From Acidobacteriota bacterium (GTDB taxonomy: Bacteria > Acidobacteriota > UBA6911): a stretch of DNA of 36,706 nucleotides. The position numbers and the translations under genes are program-made. The stretch spans positions 1 through 36,706 of the forward strand of contig JAAYCX010000030.1 of the NCBI GenBank assembly GCA_012729555.1, read 5' to 3'. Below, piece after piece: positions 1 through 8,128 of this stretch (position 1 is the stretch's first letter; each line of letters starts with the position of its first letter). The notes beneath the pieces are model-generated. The model searched no databases. It saw nothing but the letters and a program-made list of their open reading frames with translations, and was not told the origin of the DNA.

Positions 1-40
1 AAACAAAAAGGGCCGTCATCCCGGTTCGGATGACGGCCCT
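1..40 (-). terminator. Rho-independent terminator (minus strand)
   Basis: A perfect 13-bp inverted repeat (9-21 with 28-40) encloses a 6-base loop. Read on the minus strand, it is followed by TTTTTGTTT, the usual U tract of an intrinsic terminator. Read on the plus strand there is no T run after the stem, so it serves minus-strand transcription. It lies just downstream of the small minus-strand ORF at 62-199. Its first arm also takes part in a competing hairpin with 59-73. Confidence 0.8.
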
Positions 41-73
41 GGAAGCCCAGTTTGGGTGCCATCATCCGAACCG
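22..73 (-). promoter_or_regulatory. Candidate antiterminator hairpin competing with the terminator
   Basis: Bases 59-73 are complementary to 22-36 over 15 positions in the minus-strand RNA, with one G-U pair (61 with 34). Forming this stem would use up most of the 5' arm of the terminator hairpin (28-40), so the two structures exclude each other. The loop between the arms is 37-58. The stop codon of the small ORF (62-64) lies inside the upstream arm. A ribosome finishing that ORF would block the antiterminator, and a ribosome stalled earlier would permit it. The pairing is read directly from sequence; the regulatory role is inference. Confidence 0.5.
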
Positions 74-199
74 TAAGACTCCGGTAAGGACGTTGCCGAT
101 AATGGGTACGATTCCTACAATGACGGGCAGAGAAGTATTTTGCGAAGTATCAAAGCTGAGACTGCTCGGATGGCTATAATTCCGGCCGGATGCTCCCAT
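62..199 (-). CDS. Candidate 45-residue leader peptide or small membrane peptide
   Basis: This minus-strand ORF runs from ATG at 199 to TGA at 62-64 and encodes 45 residues. The N-terminal half is polar (Ser/Asn rich). Residues 24-45 are strongly hydrophobic, with 12 of 22 being Ile, Val or Leu (for example PVIVGIVPIIGNVL). The Shine-Dalgarno sequence is only a G run about 9 bases upstream. A minus-strand promoter lies at 249-278 and a terminator follows directly at 1-40, with an alternative hairpin around the stop codon. Two readings are possible: a regulatory leader peptide sensing branched-chain amino acids for a gene beyond the left edge, or a small membrane peptide with its own terminator. 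I do not recognise a family. Confidence 0.35.
   Translation of the reverse strand: MGASGRNYSHPSSLSFDTSQNTSLPVIVGIVPIIGNVLTGVLRFG
175..180 (+). promoter_or_regulatory. Possible -10 box for the radical SAM gene
   Basis: A perfect TATAAT lies at 175-180, but no convincing -35 is found 16-18 bp upstream. A transcript from here would start near 187 and reach the radical SAM gene at 374. A second, weaker -10-like TATCAT sits near 321-326. Either could drive the downstream gene. Confidence 0.25.
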
Positions 200-248
200 G
201 TCTGACCCCGTCGACCGCTCCCCCCGACATCGGGGAAAGCCGTCTGAT

Positions 249-278
249 AGCGTATCAAGGCGGATTCTTTTGTGTCAA
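249..278 (-). promoter_or_regulatory. Promoter for the leader RNA (minus strand)
   Basis: A perfect TTGACA (278-273) is followed after 18 bp by TACGCT (254-249). The -35 is excellent and the -10 is weak. The start site would be near 242, giving a leader RNA of about 240 nt that carries the small ORF, the alternative hairpins and the terminator. A short hairpin (222-235, CCCCGA arms) lies in the 5' part. Confidence 0.4.
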
Positions 279-373
279 CGGGGAAATCGCGGGAAATCAC
301 GGGTCGGCCGGGCCGCGTGGTATCATGCAGGGTACGGGTGGGTGATCGCGGCCCGGGGGACGAGGCGGGATTT

Positions 374-1249
374 ATGGCGCATTCAGAAACAACCTCCCGA
401 AGATTGGCGGAGGCGCACCGGAGCCACGAGCGGCGCTGGCGGGACAACCGGTATGTCTACGGTGTCGTCTCCCGGAGAAGCCGCGGCCTCTCGATCGGGA
501 TCAACCTCAACCCCGGCCGGGAGTGCGACTTCGATTGCGTGTATTGCCAGGTGGACCGCCGGGGCTCCCGCCCGCCCGGGGTCGATTTCGCGCTGCTCGA
601 GCGGGAGCTGGACGGCATCCTGCGGGCGGAGCGGGACGGGTCGCTCTACGCCGATCCCCCCTTCTCCCTCCTCGACGCGGCCGAACGGGGGGTTCGGGAC
701 CTGGCCTTTTCGGGGGACGGGGAGCCGACCCTGCACCCCCGGCTCGCGGAGGCGGTGCGCATCGCGGCCGCCGCGCGCACGCGCTTCGGGCTCGACGCCG
801 CCCGGCTCGTGCTGCTGACCAACGCCGGGCGGCTCGACCGGCCGGACGTCGGCGCGGCGCTCGCCGCACTCTACGCCCATGGCGGCGAGGTATGGGCCAA
901 GCTCGATGCGGGTTTCGAAGCCTGGTTCCGGCGGGTGAACCGGGCGCGCGCGCCGCTGGGGCGCGTTCTCGAAAACATCCTCGGCGCCGCCCGGGACCGG
1001 CCGCTCGTGATCCAGTCGCTCTGGATGCGGCTGGGGAGCGCCGGGCCCCCTCCCGGGGAGATCGAGGCCTGGTGCGGGCGGATCGGGGACATCGTCGCGG
1101 GAGGGGGGCGGATCCGCGCCGTCCACCTCTATACCGTCGCCCGGAGCCCGGCGGACAGGGCCGTCTCCCCGCTCGGTCCGCGCGATCTCGAAGCGATCGC
1201 GGCCGTGCTCCGGGCCTCGGTTCCCGTCACCGTGGAAATCTTCCCCTGA
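374..1249 (+). CDS. Radical SAM protein, TYW1/COG0731-like
   Basis: A 291-residue radical SAM enzyme with the cluster motif CX3CX2C (C51, C55, C58) in the context GINLNPGRECDFDCVYC, followed by FSGDGEPTLHP. This combination is typical of the bacterial COG0731 group, named after the tRNA wyosine-type enzyme TYW1. The substrate of the bacterial members is unclear, so I do not assign a reaction. The ATG at 374 is preferred over the longer in-frame start at 272, because the extra 34 residues are arginine-rich and lack family features. A purine-rich AGGCGGG precedes the chosen start. The gene ends 3 bp before the convergent lipoprotein gene. Confidence 0.8.
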   Translation: MAHSETTSRRLAEAHRSHERRWRDNRYVYGVVSRRSRGLSIGINLNPGRECDFDCVYCQVDRRGSRPPGVDFALLERELDGILRAERDGSLYADPPFSLLDAAERGVRDLAFSGDGEPTLHPRLAEAVRIAAAARTRFGLDAARLVLLTNAGRLDRPDVGAALAALYAHGGEVWAKLDAGFEAWFRRVNRARAPLGRVLENILGAARDRPLVIQSLWMRLGSAGPPPGEIEAWCGRIGDIVAGGGRIRAVHLYTVARSPADRAVSPLGPRDLEAIAAVLRASVPVTVEIFP

Positions 1250-1252
1250 GGG

Positions 1253-1876
1253 TCAGGGGGCCGTTTCGAACGAATCCAGAAAGGCCTCGAAGCTCGGCTG
1301 CCACTTCGCGACCGTCCCGGCGGGACCGGTCAGTTTGACGAACCAGAGGCCGTCGTCCGTTTCGGCGATGGCCCCCAGCAGACGGAACCCGGGTTTGGGG
1401 CCGTCCGAGCCCTGCATGGCCATCATGGAGCCGGTGTAGGATCCGCTGACGTCCACCACCGTGACGCTGATGCCGTTGATGGTGCGGTTCGCGATCTTCG
1501 CCGTGTCCTCCGCCGGGGAGCCGTCCGGTTTCCGGAACTGACCGATCCAGCGCTGCACGTTCGCCCCGGGCGTGCCCCCTCCCCCCTCGAAGTGATAGAC
1601 CACGGCTTCGGCGTCCTCGGGGTCGCCGGGGACCCGCGCCAGGGAATACTGGGCCTGGCGATTCGGCGAGGAGGGGGCCTCGGCCTCCCACCCCTCCGGG
1701 GCCGAAAACCGCAGCGTGCGGCCGGCGCCCGGGGGCTGCGCGACATCGGACGGGTGGGCCGATTCGATCCTCAACTCCCCCGGGGACGCCTGCCCGGGCG
1801 CCGGCGGTTTCTCGGCGCATCCTGCAACCATAAGGGCGACCGCCAGCGGTACGATCATCGGATAGCGCAAGTGCAT
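1253..1876 (-). CDS. Putative lipoprotein downstream of leuS
   Basis: A 207-residue protein with a short basic N-terminus, a hydrophobic stretch and a lipobox (VAGC, C20), so a lipid-anchored envelope protein is expected. The mature part contains GWEAEAPSS, a central YHFEGGGG segment, and ends with FEAFLDSFETAP. This pattern resembles small PsbP/Mog1-fold lipoproteins, but that is a fold-level guess. It follows leuS by 16 bp with a strong GGAGGG Shine-Dalgarno and is almost certainly cotranscribed with it. In gamma-proteobacteria this slot holds lptE, but I see no LptE signature here. Function unknown. Confidence 0.75.
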   Translation of the reverse strand: MHLRYPMIVPLAVALMVAGCAEKPPAPGQASPGELRIESAHPSDVAQPPGAGRTLRFSAPEGWEAEAPSSPNRQAQYSLARVPGDPEDAEAVVYHFEGGGGTPGANVQRWIGQFRKPDGSPAEDTAKIANRTINGISVTVVDVSGSYTGSMMAMQGSDGPKPGFRLLGAIAETDDGLWFVKLTGPAGTVAKWQPSFEAFLDSFETAP

Positions 1877-1892
1877 ACAGGTCCCTCCGCCT

Positions 1893-4724
1893 TCAGCCGG
1901 CCACGATGTTGACGAGTTTTCCGGGGATGGCGATCACCTTGCGGACCGTCGCCCCCTCGAGGTGTTTCCGGATCCTGGGATCGGCGAGCGCGGCCTCCTG
2001 CACCTGCTCGCGGCTCGCCCCGGCGTCGACCGAAATCCTCCCGCGGACCTTCCCGTTGATCTGCACGGGCATGTCCAGGACGCTCTCCTCGGTATACTTC
2101 GGATCGAAGGAGGGCCAGGGGGCGCAGGCCAGCGAGTCCTCGTGTCCCAGCGCCCGCCACAGTTCCTCGGCGACGTGGGGGGCCATGGGTGCGAGCATGA
2201 GCACGTAGCTTTCCATGCACTCCAGCGGCCGGGTTTTCTGGCCCGTGAAAAAGTTGACGAACTCCATCAGCCGGCTGATGGCGGTGTTGAAGCTGAGGCT
2301 TTCCATGTCCTGCGTCACGGCCCGGATCGTCTTGTGCAGCATGCGCAGCTGCTCTTCGGCCGGTGCGGCGCCGGGGCGCACGCTTTCGTTCGGCCGCACC
2401 GCCTCGGCGTCCTCGTCGATCATCATGCGCCAGGAGCGGTTGAGAAAGCGGCTGATCCCCTCCACCCCCTGCATGCTCCAGGGCTTGGTCGATTCGAGCG
2501 GTCCCATGAACATCTCGTAAAGGCGGGTGGTGTCGCTCCCGTACTTCCCGATCGGCACGTCCACGGGGATGACGTTGCCGCGCGACTTGGACATCTTCTC
2601 GGTCTCTCCGGCGAGTGCCTCCCCGGTCTCGGCGTGGAACGCCTTCCCCTCCTCGAACCGGATCTGGCGGTAGGGCACGATCCTCCCCGCGGAGTTGCGG
2701 TAGGTCACCGAAAGGATCATGCCCTGGTTGACCAGCCTCCGGAACGGCTCCATGGTGGAGACATGCCCGCGGTCGAACAGCACCTTGTGCCAGAAGCGCG
2801 AATAGAGCAGGTGCAGGACGGCGTGTTCCGCCCCCCCCACGTACAGGTCCACCGGCATCCAGTAGCGCTCGCGTTCGGGGTCCCAGGCCCGTTCGCTGTT
2901 TTTGGGATCGCAGAAGCGGAGGTAGTACCAGCAGGAGCCGGCCCATTGCGGCATGGTGTTGGTCTCGCGCAGGTACTCCCTGCCGTCGCGCGTCACCCGC
3001 ATCCACCCGACCGCCTTCTCCAGGGGGCCTCCGGGCTTGCCGGTGGGTTTGAAGTCCTCCATTTCGGGGAGCAGGACCGGGAGTTCACCGGGCGCGACCG
3101 CCCGGGTGAGGCCGTTGGGCCTCCCATCGGCGTCCAGTTCGTGGAGGACGGGGATCGGTTCCCCCCAGTAGCGCTGCCGGCTGAAGAGCCAGTCGCGCAG
3201 CCGGGTCTTCACCGCGGCGCGCCCGAGGCCCCCCCGCGTCAGCCAGGCGGTGATGGCCGGCTTCGCCTTGGCCGTGGGAACCCCGTCGAGCGAGATTTCG
3301 GCGTTGGCCGACTGCATGCCGGGGCCGTCGCCCGCGTAGGCCTCGGGCAGATCCCCCACCCTTTCCCGGTAGGTTCCGCCGTTCAGGGCGCCGGTCTCCC
3401 CCCTGGCCTCCATGAGCTTCAGCCACTCCGCCGGGGGCGCCACCACGGCGCGGACGGGGAGCGCGAACTTCCGGGCGAATTCGAGATCGCGCTGGTCGTG
3501 GGCCGGCACCGCCATGATGGCTCCGGTCCCGTAGCTGGAGAGGACGTAATCGGCGATCCACACCGGGATGCGCTCACGGTTGACGGGGTTGGTGGCGTAG
3601 CCGCCGGTGAAGACGCCGGTTTTCTCGCCGCGTCCCGCAACGCGGTCCTCCTCGCTGGTCGCCGCCGTCCTGGCGCGGTACTCCTCTATCTCCCCGCGCC
3701 GCCCGTCGACCGTCACCCGGTCGACCAGCGGGTGTTCCGGGGCCAGGACCATGTAGGTGGCCCCGAAGAGGGTGTCGGGCCGCGTCGTGTAGACGCGGAT
3801 GGTGTCCGGCTCCGGTTCCCCCGGAAATCCCGACTGGGCCCGGGCCTCCCGCCAGCGGTCGAAATCCTCCTCCGCGCCGAGGTGGAAGTCGACCTCCGCC
3901 CCTTCGCTGCGCCCCACCCAGTTCTTCTGCATCTCCTTGATGGCGGCGGGCCATTCGAGCGTCTCCAGGTCCTCCACCAGCCGGTCCGCGTACGCGGTGA
4001 TGCGCAGCATCCACTGGCGCAGCAGCACGCGCTCCACGGGATGGTTCCCCCGTTCGGACCTCCCGTTGATGACCTCCTCGTCCGCGAGCACCGTGCCGAG
4101 CGCGGCGCACCAGTTCACGGGGGATTCGGCCTGGTAAGCCAGCCGGAAGGAGTCCCGGTACCGGCGAACCGCCTCTTCCCCCTGCGCCGCCACCGGTTCC
4201 GGGATCGGCAGCTCCTCGATGGGGCGCCCCCGGCCGCGCCGGCGGCGGCCGGCGGGGTCGGTCCACTCCCGATCGGGATCGAACCAGGTATCGAAGAGCA
4301 GGAGGAAGATCCACTGGGTCCAGCGCACGTATCCGGGGTCGGTCGTACTCAGTTCACGGTCCCAGTCGTAGCTGAAGCCGAGCTGCTTGATCTGCCGGCG
4401 GATATTGGCGATGTTCTTGTCGGTGGTGACTGCCGGATGCGTCCCCGTCTCGATGGCGTACTGCTCGGCGGGGAGGCCGAAGGCGTCGTATCCCATCGGG
4501 TGCAGCACGTTGTAGCCCCGCATGCGCTTGTAGCGGCAATACATGTCGGTGGCGCTGTAGCCCTCGGGGTGCCCCACGTGGAGCCCTTCCCCGGAAGGGT
4601 AGGGGAACATGTCGAGCACGTACAGCTTCGGCCTGGAGCCGTCGTCGGCCGCCCGGAAGGTCCTGTTTTCCTCCCAGTACCGCTGCCATCGGGCCTCTAT
4701 CTCATGAGGTTCGTAAACCGGCAT
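1893..4724 (-). CDS. leuS: Leucyl-tRNA synthetase
   Basis: A class I aminoacyl-tRNA synthetase of 943 residues that charges tRNA-Leu with leucine in the cytoplasm. The HIGH motif is HVGH (49-52) and the KMSKS loop is intact at about 710-714. The editing domain is recognisable by [19 protein letters not shown]. The protein is longer than E. coli LeuS (860 residues). Part of the excess is an Arg/Pro/Glu-rich insertion at about 155-190, before [11 protein letters not shown], reminiscent of the long LeuS forms of Bacteroidetes-type lineages. The start has a GGAGGTG Shine-Dalgarno. It forms an operon with the lipoprotein gene downstream. The leader is only about 20 nt, so no T-box can be present. 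Confidence 0.97.
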   Translation of the reverse strand: MPVYEPHEIEARWQRYWEENRTFRAADDGSRPKLYVLDMFPYPSGEGLHVGHPEGYSATDMYCRYKRMRGYNVLHPMGYDAFGLPAEQYAIETGTHPAVTTDKNIANIRRQIKQLGFSYDWDRELSTTDPGYVRWTQWIFLLLFDTWFDPDREWTDPAGRRRRGRGRPIEELPIPEPVAAQGEEAVRRYRDSFRLAYQAESPVNWCAALGTVLADEEVINGRSERGNHPVERVLLRQWMLRITAYADRLVEDLETLEWPAAIKEMQKNWVGRSEGAEVDFHLGAEEDFDRWREARAQSGFPGEPEPDTIRVYTTRPDTLFGATYMVLAPEHPLVDRVTVDGRRGEIEEYRARTAATSEEDRVAGRGEKTGVFTGGYATNPVNRERIPVWIADYVLSSYGTGAIMAVPAHDQRDLEFARKFALPVRAVVAPPAEWLKLMEARGETGALNGGTYRERVGDLPEAYAGDGPGMQSANAEISLDGVPTAKAKPAITAWLTRGGLGRAAVKTRLRDWLFSRQRYWGEPIPVLHELDADGRPNGLTRAVAPGELPVLLPEMEDFKPTGKPGGPLEKAVGWMRVTRDGREYLRETNTMPQWAGSCWYYLRFCDPKNSERAWDPERERYWMPVDLYVGGAEHAVLHLLYSRFWHKVLFDRGHVSTMEPFRRLVNQGMILSVTYRNSAGRIVPYRQIRFEEGKAFHAETGEALAGETEKMSKSRGNVIPVDVPIGKYGSDTTRLYEMFMGPLESTKPWSMQGVEGISRFLNRSWRMMIDEDAEAVRPNESVRPGAAPAEEQLRMLHKTIRAVTQDMESLSFNTAISRLMEFVNFFTGQKTRPLECMESYVLMLAPMAPHVAEELWRALGHEDSLACAPWPSFDPKYTEESVLDMPVQINGKVRGRISVDAGASREQVQEAALADPRIRKHLEGATVRKVIAIPGKLVNIVAG

Positions 4725-4750
4725 TTGGATTCACCTCCGTCAAACGAAAG

Positions 4751-4779
4751 AGGATATCCGCCTTTGGCCCGTATTTCAA
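4751..4779 (-). promoter_or_regulatory. Promoter of leuS
   Basis: TTGAAA (4779-4774) and TATCCT (4756-4751) are separated by 17 bp. The predicted start is near 4744, giving a leader of about 20 nt that contains the GGAGGTG ribosome binding site. This would let leuS be expressed independently of the upstream sigma/anti-sigma pair. Confidence 0.45.
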
Positions 4780-4814
4780 AGAGAGAATGGACCGGAGGCT
4801 GCGTCCCGGGAACG

Positions 4815-5699
4815 TCAGCGGAAGGTTCCCGTGGCGCAGAAGGGGCCCTCGGGCGAGACCGACCCCGGGGCCGGTTCCAGGGTGACGACGGCCGACAGGG
4901 CGCGCTCGAGCCCTTCAGGAGTCGAGAGCCGGGCGAAGATGCGCCCCTCGGCGTCCGCCTCGAGCACGTCGACCGGGACCCTGGCCTCGGGGGTCGAAAA
5001 CCAGAGCTGGTAGACCTGTCCCCGGGGAGCGGGGAGGAAGGAGGCGACGACGAGGCACCGGCGGCGCCCGGCGTCCCAGAGAAGCATGCCCGAATTGGCC
5101 GGGGTCGCGGGCTGGCCCACCAGGCGCGCGCTCTGCACCCCCTGCCTGCGCGCCATCCCGAGGATGGTTTCGAGGTCGGCCGACTTCGACTGCAGGGCGC
5201 GGAGCTCATCGCCCGTCCGGCCCGCTCCCTCCCTGGCCGCCGCGAGCTCCGCCCGCAGCCGGCCGGCATCCGTGCGGGCCGATTTCCAGGCGAAGGCCCC
5301 GCCGAGCGCCAGGGCGGCGCACACGGCCGCAAGCAGCCAGGGGAGGAAGCGGCCGCTGTGACGGGGGGCGGGATCGGCCGACGGGATCTCGAGGATCCTC
5401 CCGGATTCCTCCCCCGGTCCCGGCGATTGCGGCGCTCCGGGGCCGGGCGCCTGGGGTTCCCGTTCGATGCGCTCGAGGAGAATGTCCCGGAGGTATTCCG
5501 GGGCGCGACGTTCCTCGGACGCCAGCCCCAGGGTGGCCGCGGCCCGCGCGAACCTGCGCTGCTGCGCCCTGCAGACGCCGCACCCTTCCGCAAGATGGAT
5601 TTCGAACCCGCGGGCCTCCTGCTGGGTCAGGGCGCCGAGGGCATGGAGCGCCGCCAGTTCGCGTATCTCTTCAGTCGCGCGATCGTGCTTCAACCTCAT
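4815..5699 (-). CDS. RskA-like anti-sigma factor, membrane bound
   Basis: A 294-residue single-pass membrane protein. The N-terminal domain carries an anti-sigma zinc-binding pattern (H35, C40, C43, in HLAEGCGVC) in a helical region. A proline-rich linker leads to a transmembrane helix at about 118-138, then a short predicted coiled coil, then a C-terminal domain like that of RskA (VYQLWF, VTLEPAPGSVSPEGP). The family holds a SigK-type ECF sigma at the membrane and releases it on regulated proteolysis. The start codon lies 29 bp inside the upstream sigma gene, so the two are translationally coupled. The His-to-Cys spacing is one residue longer than the classical HX3CX2C. Confidence 0.85.
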   Translation of the reverse strand: MRLKHDRATEEIRELAALHALGALTQQEARGFEIHLAEGCGVCRAQQRRFARAAATLGLASEERRAPEYLRDILLERIEREPQAPGPGAPQSPGPGEESGRILEIPSADPAPRHSGRFLPWLLAAVCAALALGGAFAWKSARTDAGRLRAELAAAREGAGRTGDELRALQSKSADLETILGMARRQGVQSARLVGQPATPANSGMLLWDAGRRRCLVVASFLPAPRGQVYQLWFSTPEARVPVDVLEADAEGRIFARLSTPEGLERALSAVVTLEPAPGSVSPEGPFCATGTFR

Positions 5700-6273
5700 C
5701 CTCCTCGGCGGCTTCGGCCAGCCGGTTCATGCCGAGCCGGACAAGGGTTTTGACCGCCCCCGCCGGTTTGCCGGTCCGGGCGGCGATTTCGTCGCAACTC
5801 GGCGTCCCGCCGTAGGCCCGGACCAGGATTTCGCGCTGGGCATCGGGGAGGTCCGCCACGGCGGCGCGGGCGCGTTCCTGCTCCCCGGGAGCCGCCGTCG
5901 CACCCGTTTCCCCCCCCGGTTCCCGCCGCGGCGCGCCCGGCCGAAGCCAGGAAGCGCCCGCGGACGGTTTCGCGCGGCGCCGCCCGAGGAGCGCCCGGTC
6001 GCGCGCCGTCGCGACCAGCCAGTCGAGGGGGGGCACGGCGGGATCGCAGGCCGCGGCGTTTTTCCAGACGTGGGTGTAGGTGTCGAGCAAGGCTTCCTCG
6101 GCCCGGGCCCGGTCCCCCGTTATTCCCAAGGCAAGCCCGAAAACGAGGGGGCTGGTCCGGTCGTAGAGTTCCGCCATCGCCCCCCGGTCTCCCTGCCGGA
6201 CTTTCCCGAGAAGGTCCAGGAGCGCCTGGCCTTCCGACGGGCCCTTTCCGCCGGAACCGACTGTATGCTGCAC
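5671..6273 (-). CDS. ECF RNA polymerase sigma factor (SigK-like)
   Basis: A 200-residue group 4 sigma factor. Region 2 is seen at about 35-95 (AEEALLDTYTHVWKNA) and region 4 near the C-terminus (LPDAQREILVRAYGGTPSCDEIAARTGKPAGAVKTLV). It starts with GTG at 6273, preceded by a GGGGGG ribosome binding run. It overlaps the RskA-like anti-sigma gene downstream, the usual arrangement for a sigma sequestered by its neighbour. The linker between regions 2 and 4 is rich in Ala, Pro and Gly. A weak promoter-like pair (TTGGTT, 16 bp, TAATAT at 6313-6318) lies upstream on the minus strand. The stimulus is unknown. Confidence 0.85.
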   Translation of the reverse strand: MQHTVGSGGKGPSEGQALLDLLGKVRQGDRGAMAELYDRTSPLVFGLALGITGDRARAEEALLDTYTHVWKNAAACDPAVPPLDWLVATARDRALLGRRRAKPSAGASWLRPGAPRREPGGETGATAAPGEQERARAAVADLPDAQREILVRAYGGTPSCDEIAARTGKPAGAVKTLVRLGMNRLAEAAEEDEVEARSRD

Positions 6274-6358
6274 GCTGCCCCCCGATCCGCCGGATGCGCC
6301 GGTCGCGCTCCCATATTACACCAGGAGCAAATGCAACCAAGCCTTGAAACCGATTTTT

Positions 6359-6367
6359 TGGTACACT
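6359..6367 (+). promoter_or_regulatory. Possible extended -10 promoter of the EF-hand gene
   Basis: TGGTACACT (6359-6367) fits the TGn extended -10 form and would start transcription near 6374, 60 nt before the gene at 6434. No good -35 is found at the right distance. It lies in the divergent region shared with the ECF sigma gene. Confidence 0.3.
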
Positions 6368-6433
6368 GAACGGGCGTGGGACGCGCCCCGGCGCACCCCT
6401 GGAAAATGGAATCCTGTTCGGAGGCAAAAGGCC

Positions 6434-6904
6434 ATGACATACCGCGGTTTCGGAGGTTTGGGGTTCGCCCTGCTGGCGGTGATGTTCCTGTTTCAGGGAT
6501 CGGAACTGTATTCCGGGGATGAGGCCCGGGAGACGCTTGCCGCGGACGGGACCGCAGCGGACGGGGGCGGGGACGGGCCGGGCGCGGAAGAACCGGCCGC
6601 GGCACGCGAGGAAGCCTTCGACCGGCTCGACGGGAACCGGAGCGGCACGCTGGAGCGCATGGAGTGGCCCGGCCGGAACCAGAGTTTTCACTACCTGGAT
6701 ACCGACCGTGACGGGGTCCTGAGCCGGCGGGAATTCCTGTCCCGGAAAGCCTTCTGGTGGAACCGCGTGTTCGAGGACCTCGACTTCAACGCCAACCGCC
6801 TGATCGACCGGTCGGAGTGGCTGGACGCGGGGGAAGCCTTTGAACGCCTCGACCGGAACCGGGACGGGCAGATCGAAAGCTGGGAATTCTACCATCTCCG
6901 CTAG
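6434..6904 (+). CDS. Secreted or membrane-anchored EF-hand calcium-binding protein
   Basis: A 156-residue protein with an N-terminal hydrophobic segment (residues 6-20) that acts as a signal peptide or anchor, a Gly/Ala/Asp-rich linker, and four EF-hand loops: 66-77, 89-100, 117-128 and 140-151. Each has Asp at position 1, an Asp/Asn/Ser pattern at 3 and 5, and Glu at position 12. Loop 3 has Arg where Gly is usual at position 6, so it may bind calcium poorly. GGAGG at 6420-6424 decides the ATG at 6434 over the upstream TTG. It is divergent from the ECF sigma gene. A role in extracytoplasmic calcium binding is inferred from the motifs only. Confidence 0.85.
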   Translation: MTYRGFGGLGFALLAVMFLFQGSELYSGDEARETLAADGTAADGGGDGPGAEEPAAAREEAFDRLDGNRSGTLERMEWPGRNQSFHYLDTDRDGVLSRREFLSRKAFWWNRVFEDLDFNANRLIDRSEWLDAGEAFERLDRNRDGQIESWEFYHLR

Positions 6905-6982
6905 GGCCCGTCCGGGGAGGTCGCGGGAGCGCCATCCCGCATGTTCCATGACCGGGAGGAGTGAGACCGCCGGCGGGAGTGT

Positions 6983-8128
6983 ATGAAACCTGTTCGCTTT
7001 ATCCACACGTCCGACATCCATCTGGATACCAGTTTTTCAGGCTCCGAAATCCCTTCGCGCCTGGGGGACCGGAAACGGGAGGCTATCCGCGCGGCCCTCC
7101 GGCGGATCCTCGAGGACGCGACTCTCGGCGAAGCCGGACTCGTCCTCATCGCCGGCGACCTGTTCGAATCGGACCGGGTCACGCCGGACACCTGCGAATT
7201 CCTGAAACAGCAGTTCGAAAAGGCAGCGGGCGTCCGCATCTTCATCGCCCCCGGCAACCACGACCCTTTCGCGAAGGGCTCCCCCTACCGGGAGGACTCC
7301 TGGCCCGGAAACGTCCATATCTTCGACGAGGAGGAATGGCGGTCGGTGGACCTGCCGGAGCTGGGGGTGAGGGTGACGGGGTTCGGGTTCCGGCACAACT
7401 ACCTGGAGACGCGCCCCTTCCTGAAACTCCCCTCCCTGCCGGGGGACCGCGTCAACATCGTGATGGCGCACGCATCGGACCTGGGGGGCGTCCCGGCGGG
7501 CAAATCGAAACACGCTCCCTTCACCGCCGCGGAGATCGCCGGCAAGAACGTTCAGTATTGCGCCCTGGGGCACTACCACGAGCAGCGCCGCGTGGAGAAC
7601 CCGGGGGACGGTGCCCTGATCTGGTACTCGGGGATCCCCGAGGGGCGGGGGTGGGACGAGGCGGGTCCCCGCGGCTACCTGTTCGGTGAGATCGATGGCG
7701 GCGGCGTCCGGGTCGAGGGCCGCGTCTCGAGCCGGTTCGACTGGAACACCCTTGAAATCGCCTGCGATGAGTTCTCCACCAGGGAGCAGGTCCTGGATGC
7801 CGTCACGCGGCACCGCGGCGCGGGGTACGGTGCCGAGAGCCTGCTCCGGGTCCGGCTCGTGGGCGCCCTCGATCCCAGGCTGGACCTGTCCCTGCAGGAA
7901 CTCGGGGAGAGGCTAGCGGGGGAATGCCTCCTCGTGCAGTGGGACGATGCCACGCACCCGGCCATCGATTTCGACCAGGTCGCCGGGGAAAAGACCCTGC
8001 GCGGCCGCTTCGTGCGCCTGATGAACGAGCGCATCGCCTCCGCCGGCGCGGGGGAGAGGGAGGCGCTCGAACGCGCCCGCCTCTACGGAGTCGAAGCCCT
8101 CGGCGGACGGGAGGTGAGGCTCCGGTGA
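6983..8128 (+). CDS. Metallophosphoesterase, YhaO/SbcD-like DNA nuclease
   Basis: A 381-residue calcineurin-like phosphoesterase of the SbcD/Mre11 superfamily. Metal-binding motifs are in order: SDIH (D11, H13), GDLFES (D59), GNHD (N92, H93), AH (H163) and GHYH (H197, H199). The C-terminal third is the capping region expected for YhaO. The next gene encodes the matching SMC-like ATPase and overlaps it by 4 bp, so the pair should form a nuclease-ATPase complex for DNA end processing or repair. The B. subtilis yhaO-yhaN pair is the closest named model; I use it as likeness, not as proof of orthology. Confidence 0.88.
   Translation: MKPVRFIHTSDIHLDTSFSGSEIPSRLGDRKREAIRAALRRILEDATLGEAGLVLIAGDLFESDRVTPDTCEFLKQQFEKAAGVRIFIAPGNHDPFAKGSPYREDSWPGNVHIFDEEEWRSVDLPELGVRVTGFGFRHNYLETRPFLKLPSLPGDRVNIVMAHASDLGGVPAGKSKHAPFTAAEIAGKNVQYCALGHYHEQRRVENPGDGALIWYSGIPEGRGWDEAGPRGYLFGEIDGGGVRVEGRVSSRFDWNTLEIACDEFSTREQVLDAVTRHRGAGYGAESLLRVRLVGALDPRLDLSLQELGERLAGECLLVQWDDATHPAIDFDQVAGEKTLRGRFVRLMNERIASAGAGEREALERARLYGVEALGGREVRLR

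Noticed and set aside
1-40. Terminator for a plus-strand gene left of the window
   Set aside because: No T run follows the stem on the plus strand; the T run is on the minus-strand side only.
4725-4814. T-box leader for leuS
   Set aside because: The space before leuS is 90 bp, the predicted leader is about 20 nt and no T-box sequence is seen.
1962-5753. A 1263-codon open frame on the plus strand
   Set aside because: It lies opposite leuS and the anti-sigma gene, shows no family motif and is rich in Gly, Pro, Arg and Val as antisense frames of GC-rich genes are.
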